Positions 1 to 11,700 of a DNA stretch of 64,000 nt are shown in pieces. The stretch lies in the NCBI GenBank assembly GCA_038502055.1, contig JAXRKN010000018.1, positions 124,001-188,000 on the forward strand, in the 5' to 3' direction. The DNA comes from Tanytarsus gracilentus. Its lineage: Eukaryota; Arthropoda; Insecta; Diptera; Chironomidae. The position numbers and the translations under genes were made by a program. Each line of letters opens with the position of its first letter. Within the stretch, counting starts at the first letter, position 1. The notes under the pieces were generated by a model. The model saw only the letters and a program-made list of their open reading frames with translations, searched no databases and had not been told where the DNA came from.

Positions 1-182
1 TCTTAATTAAATGATTTTTTTCCTCGTTTAATTGCAGAAAGCGCTCGAAGCTTGATGAAAAATTCCTCGAAAATGCACTAACGAAGCAAGCAATTAAGTT
101 GTTGAAGATCCGCCATGAATGCGAAAAATCTTCTTTATGCAATCAAAGTTTGAACTTTTTCCATTTTCTGATGAGTAATTGA
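1..182 (+). CDS. possible terminal exon of a gene entering from the left (uncertain)
   Basis: A pyrimidine-rich stretch ending in AG at 36-37 looks like a splice acceptor. One frame after it stays open from 39 to a TGA at 180-182, giving 47 residues rich in Lys and Leu. No family is recognised. It may be the last exon of a gene lying mostly outside the window, or 3' UTR with a chance open frame. A polyA-like AATAAA does not follow closely. Confidence 0.2.
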
Positions 183-347
183 AAAATTTTCACTTTGCAA
201 ATTATGAATAAAAATTTTTCACTTTGATGTTGATGAAAGGATGATGAAGAGTTCTACAAACAATGTAAAGAGTGCACATAAATAGAGAAAAGAAGTTAGG
301 GTTGAATTAATTAAATAAATGCAAAAATGTTTCTCTTTATTTCAATT

Positions 348-793
348 CTAAAGAGTCTCGGGAAAGAGCGACAACTCGTTATCAGCTTGGTTGTGATGCG
401 GTCCGCAAGCTTGCTCGTCATCCCACCAGATTGTATCCTCGCCGCAGATAAAATTGTCTGGGAAAAAAGGTGAAGAGAAATTTTAGAGCAAATGGGTTTT
501 GAATTTTATTAAAATAGTAAAATCGTTTAAATTTGTAAAATGATAGAAATTGATGTTAAAATTCATCAAAACTTTTGACATTTTTAAATTCATTATTTTT
601 TAAAACTTTAAAAAATTCTCAACCATTTTTTCCCAATTTCAAACTCACATTTCATTCCATTAACACACCGAAAAAATCTCGTGCAGTCGCTTGAGTCTGG
701 ATAAAATCGACTCGAGTCTTTACCACTGCAAATTTCATTCTGCTGAAGGCTAAAAGTGCACAAAGTAAGAAATAAAAAAACTTTAAGAAACAT
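348..793 (-). CDS. small secreted Peritrophin-A (CBM14) chitin-binding protein
   Basis: This is a two-exon gene of 84 aa with exons 793-649 and 457-348 and a 191-bp intron (donor GTGAGT, acceptor CCCAG). The start is the Met directly before a signal peptide (MFLKVFLFLTLCTFS). The mature part is one Peritrophin-A domain: C-x-G...FYPDSSDC...F-x-C-V-N-G in exon 1 and the remaining Cys residues, with a WWDD and a CGPHH tail, in exon 2. The splice joins the domain at a phase-1 codon, which supports the model. Such proteins bind chitin in the gut peritrophic matrix or cuticle. At one domain it is short for the family. Its 5' end and upstream DNA recur at 15169-15505. Confidence 0.75.
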
Positions 794-2711
794 CTCAACT
801 CGATTGCAAACACAAATAAACTGAATTGCAATGGAATTTTTTAAAGAATGCAAAAATAACTGTTTAAAGCGAGTTTTTATTCTCCGCATCTTCTCAACGT
901 CATTAAATATAACAATTCTCAAGAGGAACGCGACAATTTTTTAGCGCGAGTAAAGAAAAAGAAAAATTATTCCATGCGTGCTTAAAAATTGAGACATTCC
1001 TTCTGCCACGCTCTTGAAAATTTAAACAGTATATCTAGAATTTTTATCACCCAAGGTCATTGACTTGATTTATAAAATTGTCCACTTAACCGAACAAAAA
1101 AAAACAAAAATTTTAAGATCCGGGTGAAACTTTTTCTTCGCGCTCTACAGATCAGCACGTATACATTTTTCTATTTTTAAACTCTCGAATAATCAAATAA
1201 ACAAATGAATAAATTTAAACCAAAAAAATTTTATTAAAAAAATCATATGGTGAAATATAAGTATAAGAATAAGAAGTTTCAAAAAAAAAATCTAAAAATA
1301 GAAAATTCTGTGTGTCGAGAGTGAATATGGGAGGTAGTGAAACAGCGTAAGAAAGTGATAGAAAAAAATATAAGTTAAATACTATTTAGAGAAAGCAAAA
1401 AATTTAAATTAAAATCGAATTTATTCTAATTTGAAACATTTTTGTAAATTTGAGTGATTTTAAATTATAAAAATTTAAAATAAAAACATTGAATGAAAGC
1501 AATGTTGAAGGATCTAAAATGTCGAAAAAATTCTAACACAAAAGCAAAATAGGCAATTGATGTCTGAAACAAATTAAAGAAGAAAATGCATGCTGGTTAA
1601 TCAAATAATAAAAAATGAGATCAAAAAGTTCAAGATGACTTTTGTTTCCAGGCCTCGGGAATACTTCTGTATGTAATCCGAGTTACTTCACTAATACATG
1701 TGTGAGTGAGAAAGAATTTTAATCAGTTTTATACTTATGACTTCTCGCTCATATGCTTTTTAGTTTCATCTTAAAACTCGAGTGGATCAGATTGAAATAT
1801 AAAATTGATAAAATCAAATTATTAATTGAATTGATGAAGCTTTTGCCATGTTTCAAGTAATTACAATATCTGTTGAAATAAACAAGACAATTATTAAGAA
1901 ACCAAATGTGTAAAATTAAGTTTGGATCAACCTAATATATGTGAAAAATATTCTAAAGTTATTAAGATAATTAAAGAGATAATTAATGATAGTTTTCTTA
2001 TGAAGTTTTAGCTGATAATTAATAAATGAAAAATAATTTGTTTAAAATCAAAAATTGTGTTAAGAAAAATAATTGTTGTCTAAGATAAAAATTAAAACAG
2101 ACTAAATATTAAAAAGATTAAAACTAAAATTCAAGAAAACATACTAATAGAATGAACTTTGGCAAATAAAATAAAGATTGACGAAACGCCCAGGAATTAA
2201 AGATTAAACATTGAGGAAGAATTGATTTTAAATCCGTAAATAACATTTTTTAAAAATTATTTTTTTATTCAATATATGTAAAAAAAATATCTACTAAGTT
2301 TAACTAATTATGTTTAAAATCTATTTTAATTAAAATAAATTAAAATGTTAAAAATTAAAATTATTTATAATTACTTATTTTTTAAGAAGTAAAGTTTATA
2401 AAAATCTATATTTCAATATTAAATATATAACACAAAAACGTTTAAAATTACGTTAAAAGTTTTAAAAAAGTAAGAACGTTAATATTCCTTAATATAAACT
2501 CAAATAATTATTTAACTGGAATTGCCTAAAAATCCAAGGTAGAAATTACCAAAGAGCGTAAAAGTAGCCCACAATATTTCAATACATTTTTAACCTTGAA
2601 ATTTTAAAAACCATTTTGTCTTCTGTTCTTAGAATGTTTAAGTTGACTTGAGGAACTTTTTTCTTTTTAAAAAACCTAAAATCCATAATAAAACCAAAAC
2701 AATCTTTAAAC
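794..2711. other. intergenic, no gene seen
   Basis: This is AT-rich DNA between the divergent peritrophin and SecA-like genes. Positions 690 to about 1030 are repeated, with roughly 90% identity by eye, at 15169-15505. I see no convincing coding exon or RNA gene in the rest. It probably holds the promoters of both genes, but no clear TATA/Inr pair was found. Confidence 0.5.
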
Positions 2712-5700
2712 ATGTCTGAGGAAGATAAAATTAGACAAGTAATAGCGAGAACAGTTGAAGCTGAAAAATGCAGCTTATTCAAACTTAAAAATTTATTATC
2801 ACGTGAATTTGACGTTATCTTAAATCCAAGCGATGAATCATTTATCGAAGACGAATATGTCGACACAGTCATAAAATTATGGTTCAAAGAGTGTCAGCAA
2901 GCCTTCGAGTTGAAGCTAAACACTTTACAAAGAAATCGAGCTGAACTTAAAGAATTTATTGCCAATTTTAGACATGAAGTCAGTTTGATTTTGTTTCACG
3001 ACACACACGGTCAATATGGACAATTAATTCGAAACAATAAAAATTTGTTCATTGAATCAAAAAAAAAGGCGCAAAATGATTTGAAATTATTCATGACGAA
3101 GAAAATTGAGCAGCTTCAAGTTGACGCTTTAGAAGAATTTAAATTCATCAAAGTTCTTATTGATGTCATTAGAGGCTCAAATTTAGAGTACAAAAACTTA
3201 ATAAGCGCGCTTGAATTGGAAGAATATTGTAATTCACAGAAATATTTTTCTGGTTTAATGCATTCGATCGATGACATCACTAAGTTAATACTTTTAAATG
3301 ACTTTGACATCGAGTCTTACTCTGATCTTAAAGAGTTAGCAGTTGAAATTCAAAATAAAACGTTAAAAATCGATGATGAGACTTTTTGCGATGAGATTAC
3401 ACCTTTTATCGCACCTGTTAAAATCTCTAAAAATGATAGCGGAAAATGTTTAAAGTTCATCGGCAAAATTATTTTCTTTGATGAATGTTTTGATGAAGTG
3501 AATGAAAATTTTCGAGAGATTCAAATAATTTGCGATATTTTGCACATTCGCAGGAAATCAAAGAACAAAAGTGTCTTCAACTTAAATCTCGATAACTTAA
3601 TTATTATCGCGAACACAATCAGAGTTTATGATAAAGTCACCATTGACTTGAGTGGAAAGGATGCGACAGAAAATGAAATTGATGAAAGCTCTCTCAATGG
3701 TCGCGATGGAAATTCCGGAGAAAGCGGAGGAAATATTTTTATTTCTTGCTCTGATATTTTTAATTCAAATTTGCTCTCACTAATTTCGAACGGTGGTAAT
3801 GGCACTGACGGTATGAATGGACGCGATGGAAAGGATGGTGAGGATGGAAAAGATGTCAATAAAGAAAATTTATCGTGGGGTGGTCAAGAATTTAGAGTTA
3901 AACTTGCGCAAAGATTTTACTCTCATGAGGTTAACAAATTAGTGAATGCACGCGGTAAAGATAAAGATAACCTAGAAAAAATTAGCGTTATAAAAACGAA
4001 TCAAACTTTTTCTTCTCCTTCATTATATGGGTTTTTGCTTGCCAAAGGTGAAAAGGGAAAGCCAGGAGCGGACGGTGGTTTAGGTGGATTAGGTGGTGAA
4101 GGTGGATATGCAGGTGAAATTAAAATAGGAAAAACTTCAAAACTCCCAGTGATGTGCAAGATAATTACAACTCCCGGAAGAAATGGAGACAACGGCAAAG
4201 CAGGTTTGAATGGACTTCATGGTGCTGATGGAGGAGACGCGTGGGCTTATGAGCATCAAATTTCGTTTGAAACTTCTTACTTTGGCTTAAGTGAAAAGAA
4301 AAGATTCAAAATAGAAAAATGCAATGGACGCGGGGAATTTGATGTTTGGTCCGAAAAAGAAAACTCATACATGAGAGTCGTAAGTGAAGGCTACATTCCT
4401 TCAAAAAATACGGACCGTTGTAGAAATGATTCAAAAATAAAACGAGCAAGGTCCAATCACGCAATCGCTGTGTGCAAAAAACCAACTTATTCTCCAACAT
4501 TAAGACACACTTATTCGGAGTTTTGTGAAAGTTCCTTGGATCGCCTTAAAAATGATTCAATGTTCAAAAAAATCGATTTAAACTTTGAAGAAATTGATAT
4601 CACGACTAAGAATAAAATCAAAACAACCTGTGAGCGTCCATCAGCCAATAAACTTTCGAGAACTAAGAAGTCAGTTAAATCCAGTAAAATCAGTAAAATG
4701 GCATCATTTGATCAAACAAAACAAAAGATTTCAAAAACAGATTTAAAATTGAGCGATTACATTAAAATTTTCAAAAACTGTGAGTCTTTAAGCGTTGAAC
4801 AATGTGAGGAAATTAAAGAGTCATTAATATCTTCAAAGTCATCATATGAAGTTAAAAATTACTTCACTTTGTGTTTTTCATCAAAAGATCTTCAAGAATG
4901 TGATATTATGGCTCTCTGGAACGATAAAGCTTATCTTTTTAATCTTGAAACTCTATTTGCAAACTTCCTTAAGAAGAAAAAAACACTTTTTGATAATGAA
5001 TACAAACAATCAATTTCATATCCAGACCAAATTGAGGAACTTGTTCCATACCTTGTTGACACCGCAGAGTTATCAGAAAATTTTGAGGCCACACAGACTC
5101 TTGTGACACATTTAGAATTTTCTACATTTTCTCATTATTTTAATACTGATGAAGAAATTAATCGAGAACAGATTAAGGAGTTTTACATCAAGCTAAGAGA
5201 AAAGGTTCTAAAAAGTTATGGCTTTATGAACAAGTTCAATATTTTAGAGTTTGGTAAACAGGAAATTTTGAGATACGAAAAATTTATCCTTTCAATTTTT
5301 AAAATACTTTTAAAGTACAGAAAAGAGTTTGATGAACTCTGCAATATTCTTGAGACTTTGGAGTCAGATTTCATATCAGTAGAAAAGTTAGAAGACTCAA
5401 AAAAATCAAAAAAACAATTTTCGAATGTCATCAAGAAATTTTTAGAGGACAAAAAAATTTCACAATTTATTGATGAAACTCTAGAGAAAGGTCCTCACAC
5501 TCCAATATATCGGAAGATTCTTTCATTTCTCTTTGATAAAAGCTTCAGGATTTACGTAAAAAACCTAAATGGATCAGTCACTCTCTGTGAGGAAAATAAT
5601 ATCAAGGACTTTGATTCCACTTCAGATGAACCAATGCTGGACATTCTACTGGAAAAGCAGAAATTTAAATTGCTGAAATTTGAAAAAGAAAAATACGTTA

Positions 5701-8700
5701 GGAACCAGAGAAGAAAATTTATTGCTGAAAAGTGCAAGGAAGAACTAATGAATAAACAACTCTTAGTTTATTTCTTTTCCACAGACGTTCAAAACATTGA
5801 TGGTAAAATTCTATGCTACTTTAATGATAATGTAGAAAATATTGTCAATGAATGCAAGTTAGCATTAAATGTCTTATCCAAGATCGCACCAATGATTCTT
5901 AAATCGATTAGTGTTCGCCTGTTTTATGAAGAATGCATTATGACAACGAAAGAGTTAAAGACAATAATTTACGGTGTTCTTGAAATACTAACAGAAAACT
6001 CTTTCATGTCTGATTACTTTGCGGTCATGTTTCTTGCGACTCATCACTCAAAATGGCTACATGAAATCATCATGATTAAAATTGAAGAATATCTAAACAC
6101 ACCAGATTTAATAGAGATTAGAAATCATCTCTTTGAAGTCACTCATCGTGATACTTTGTTGCTATTTCTTTCTAAAATCGAAGAACTGATTCAAACTAAA
6201 GAATTAAACATTTCAACTGCCGATTTTCTGGGGATCATTGAGAACATGAAATATTTTGACGATCAATCGTATGAACAGCTGACAGTAACAAAAGCACTTA
6301 CTAATTGGAAGTTTTTAATCACTACTGGATATTGGTTAAGTCACTACACATTTCTGAGCAAGAACGACGCAAGTTTGATTCACGATCTGCATAGCAAATA
6401 TGGTTCAAACACACTCCAAAGACTTTTAAATATCTTAAATAGTAAAAAAACAAAATCTATAAACTTAAAATACTTTTTCGAAAATTTTCACTCGGGTGAG
6501 TGGGTGTTGAGCGAAGAGTTGTTTCATCTTCTCGAAGAGCATGAATCCAATGATTGGATGAAGAAAATTAAGGAAATTTATTCCACACAAGGCAATCAAA
6601 GAAGCATTGATCAAGTTGTTCAATTAGTATCTGAAGGTTCGCAAACTTACAATGCATCAAAACCTATTAAAGAAAGCATAAGCTCAATTGGAGAATTGAC
6701 TAAAAGGATTAAAACTTTGATTTGCACGAGAAAGAAAAAAGAATTTTCTCAATTTACGCTGGATGAAATTGGAGATTGGATTCAATTTAAAAGTGACTCG
6801 ATTGAAGATCGCTTAGCAATAATATTGAGAGTTTTCAAACTTAAAATGAATGTTGACTTACATAATACCCAAATTGTGAGCATTTTAACACTTTGGAACA
6901 ACACACAAGATGTCTTGCTACAGATTGGAACTGGCGAGGGAAAAACTTTTATTGGAGTTGCTTTGGCGATACTTAAATGTTTGAATCGAGAAAAAATTCA
7001 CATTGTTTCGAGTTCCAAAGTTTTGGCAGAACGCGATGCAATCAGCGAGGAGAATTTAAAAATTTTCAATGTCTTTAACATTAAAGTCGGTCACAACTGC
7101 AGTGAAGACAGTGATGTAAGAAGACGAATTTACAAAGACTGCAATGTCATCTATGGAACTTTGGGAAATTTCCAGCGAGATTATTTGTTCACGAAATTTT
7201 TCAATCAGAATTTTTTGCCATTTGATCATCTACAAAATGTATTAGTTGATGAAGTCGATTCAATTCTTTTGGATAAGGGAAACAATATTCTTTACTTGTC
7301 ACAAGAGGTTCCTGGTATTGACGAGTTGGAATCAATTTTCATATTTCTTTGGCAATTTGTTAATCAGGAAGCTAATAGCTTAGAAGAAAGAATAACATTA
7401 CTTAGTCCTAAAAATATTCGAGATGCATTTCTGGATAATCTTCATGGAGTTGTTAATGAAGTTGATATTCAAGGAATGGTTGGAAACGATCCAAACTTTA
7501 AAGGAAAAGAACTCGTTGAGAAATTGAAAGCAATTGGGATCATTGACGCTGAAGGATGCATTCGAATAGAAAATCTGGAAGAGTCAATAAAAAATATTGA
7601 GAAAGAGTTTGAAGCAATGAATTTGTCTCCAGAGCTTTCATCTAAAATAGTTTACTTAATCACACAAAAGTTTAAGTCACAAAAGCAGATAAAGTTCCCA
7701 AAATTCTACACTCAATTTGTGATGCATCATCTTGATAAATGGATTGAGAGTGCGATTAGTGCTTTGATTATGGAGGAAGGTAGAGAGTATGTAATTGATC
7801 GTGTTAGAGATGGAAGTTTAATTCGATCCGATCCAAATATTATCATTATGGATATCGACACTGGAACAGATCAGAAGAATTCAGAGTGGGATGAAGCACT
7901 TTGTCAGTTTTTGCAACTCAAGCATGGCTGCAGACTTTCTCTGTTGAGTTTGAAAAGTGTTTTCATATCAAATGTGACATATTTCAGTTACTACACAAAA
8001 AAATATGGAATAACTGGAACACTCGGTTCAAAATCAGAGTGCGAGAAGATTGAAAATTTCTTCAAACTTCATTATGCGACGATTCCAACCTTTTTGCCGA
8101 AAAAATTCCTTGAGCGTGAGGCAATCCTTGAAATATCAAATGACGAATGGTTAAGAAAAATAGTGGAAGAAACCAAAACAATGTTTAAAGAAGATCGTTC
8201 AGTGCTTGTGATTTGTAATACGATCAGCGAAATTCAGATTATTTTGAAACAGTTTCAAAGTGATGAAAGCAAAACATTTAATCAAAATAATATTCATGTT
8301 TATCAAAGAGATTATGAAGAGTTTGGCTTAGGAAAGCTTGAACCTCGAGAATTAATAATCGCGACAAATTTAGCAGGACGAGGAACAGATATCAAGTTAT
8401 CAGATCAGCTCTCAAAAAATGGCGGCCTTCATGTTATTATGACTTATCTTGCTTCAAATGTTCGAATAGAAAATCAGGCTTTTGGTAGAGCTGCACGGGC
8501 TGGTTCAAAAGGATCTGGTCGGCTTCTTATTTTGAATTTATCAGACAAAACGGACATAAATTCAATTAAGGAAGAGAGAAATCAACAAGAATTTTTTCGC
8601 TTGGACAATGTTAGTTCGTTTTATGAAAACTTCATCAAAAACGAAGAAGGACTTTTTGCGGAGTTTAGTAAAATTTATACCGACTATGAGAGTCAAATCA

Positions 8701-11700
8701 AAATTATTTACAAGGATTTTAAAAATAATGAAAGTATTCAAGAAATTCTCTGTAACAATCTAAAAGTTCTTTGGTCACTCTGGCTTGATTCAAATTCAAA
8801 TTTAATTGCTGACTGGAAAAGTCAAGAGAAAAAGATTCAAGAGTCATTTAAGGAATTTGTCAAAAGAACAACACATAAAGACAGCATAGAATTGCATCCA
8901 ATTATGAAAATTAGGCTTTGTAAATATTACGAGAGTATTGGAAAAGTTAATGATGCAAAAGCTCTTTGTTTCGCTGAAAAATCTACAGATTTAATCGCAT
9001 TTGAATATTTAAGAGCTTTTATGTTGATGAAATCTGCGAATTGTGAGAAAACTTTAGAAGTGAGAGCGCTCTTAAGAAAATTTTCAGAGTATGAAATTGA
9101 ACTCTTATCGCGGATTTCAATTGTTAATGCAATGAAGCAAAAATATCAACGAACACTTATTCCAATCAAAGGTTATGAAAATCAAGTCAATGAAATTCTT
9201 GATGCGCACAGGAATGTAACAGAAAGTTTAACTAAACTCTTAGGTCGAGGTGTGACTCCAGAAACATTTCAATTTGCGCCATTTGGCAATTTGATATTTA
9301 ATGAAAACTTTTATGATTTTCTTTTAAACAAAGAATATATCAAAAGTCCTCGCGTAGATGAAAGATTTGAGATAGGTGAAGTTGAGAAGATAGGCCGAAA
9401 ATATTTAGTAAACATTGAAGATTTAAAAAGTATATTGAATATCGGTAAAAGCAAAGGAATTATATCAATGGATGGATTTGCAAAGTATCTTAATGAAATC
9501 CTTTGCTTTGCCTCACGTGAAGAGTTTTGGAATGCTCTCGTTGATCAAAAAATTCTACAATATGAGACCAAATTTGTTTTGATTGATGTAAGAACACTCA
9601 GAGAGTATCTTCCACATTATGAAGAAGTTATTCAAGCACATTTTAAAGACTCAAAATTAACTAAATTATCTGCTGATAAAAAATATGAAATATTCTTTGA
9701 AAATGTGACAGAAACTAATGGAAAGTGTAAAGACTCCGATTTGATTGCTTTAAAATACAATCTAAAACTTGAATCGGATAATAATTTCAAGCTCCTCCTT
9801 CAACACAAACTTGTAAAGTTTAATAGTAGAGCGACATTTAACTTTGAAGAGTTTAATCGATCAAAGTCAGATTTTAGATTTAACTCCTTTGACGTGATTG
9901 ATCATGAAGATTTTAACTTTATAAAATCAAAAGTGGTCAGAAATCAAATCATTGCTGCGTTGGTGGAACAAAAAATATTAAAATTAAAATCTGTGGAAAG
10001 TTCTATGTACGATCTAAATTTTGAGAATTTAGAAAAGATTAATCTTGGCATTAACTCAATTTACGAGAGTGAAGTAACATTAGTTATTATATCTAAGTTC
10101 CAATTTCGTATTTCATTAGAAATGCTTGTTCAAAATCTTTCATCTGACAAGCCCTCACATGATATAAATATTTATCTTCCCTCTAAACCTCACTTATCGA
10201 TGATTCAAGATTTGATATCTGAATTCATAGTTCTTCCATCACAAGTAAATCCTGACAAGTATGAAGAGCTAGAAAAAGAACAAATTTTTGATAAATATTT
10301 ATCAAATGGCGGCCTTCATGTTATTATGACTTTCTTGCTTCAAATGTTCGAATAGAAAATAGGCTTTTGGTAGAGCTGCACGGGCTGGTTCAAAAGGTCT
10401 GGTCGGCTTCTTATTTTGAATTTATAGAAAAACGGACATAAATTAATTAAGGAAGAGAGAAATCAACAAGAATTTTTTCGCTTGGACAATGTTAGTTCGT
10501 TTTATGAAAACTTCATAAAAAGAAGAAGGACTTTTGCGGAGTTTAGTAAAATTTATACCGACTATGAGAGTCAAATCAAAATTATTTACAAGGATTTTAA
10601 AAATAATGAAAGTATTCAAGAAATTCTCTGTAACAATCTAAAAGTTCTTTGGTCACTCTGGCTTGATTCAAATTCAAATTTAATTGCTGACTGGAAAAGT
10701 CAAGAGAAAAAGATTCAAGAGTCATTTAAGGAATTTGTCAAAAGAACAACACATAAAGACAGCATAGAATTGCATCCAATTATGAAAATTAGGCTTTGTA
10801 AATATTACGAGAGTATTGGAAAATTTAATGATGCAAAAGCTCTTTGTTTCGCTGAAAAATCTACAGATTTAATTGCATTTGAATATTTAAAAGCTTTTAT
10901 GTTGATGAAATCTGCGAATTGTGAGAAAATTTTAGAAGTGAGAGCGCTCTTAAAAAAATTTTCAGAGTATGAAATTGAACTCTTATCGCGGATTTCAATT
11001 GTTAATGCAATGAAGCAAAAATATCAACGAACACTTATTCCAATCAAAGGTTATGAAAATCAAGTCAATGAAATTCTTGATGCGCACAGGAATGTAACAG
11101 AAAGTTTAACTAAACTCTTAGGTCGAGGCGTAACTCCAGAAACATTTCAATTTGCGCCATTTGGCAATTTGATATTTAATGAAAACTTTTATGATTTTCT
11201 TTTAAACAAAGAATATATCAAAAGTCCTCGCGTAGATGAAAGTTTTGAGAAAGGGGAAGTTGAGAAGATAGGCCGAAAATATTTAGTAAACATTGAAGAT
11301 TTAAAAAGTATATTGAATATCGGTAAAAGCAAAGGAATTATATCAATGGATGGATTTGCAAACTATCTTAATGAAATCCTTTGCTTTGCCTCACGTGAAA
11401 AGTTTTGGAATGCTCTCGTTGATCAAAAAATTCTACAATATGAGACCAAATTTGTTTTGATTGATGTAAGAACACTCAGAGAGTATCTTCCACATTATGA
11501 AGAAGTTATTCAAGCACATTTTAAAGACTCAAAATTAACTAAATTATCTGCTGATGAAAAATATGAAATATTCTTTGAAAATGTGACAGAAACTAATGGA
11601 AAGTTGAAAGACTCCGATTTGATTGCTTTAAAATACAATCTAAAACTTGAATCGGATAATAATTTCAAGCTCCTCCTTCAACACAAACTTGTAAAGTTTA

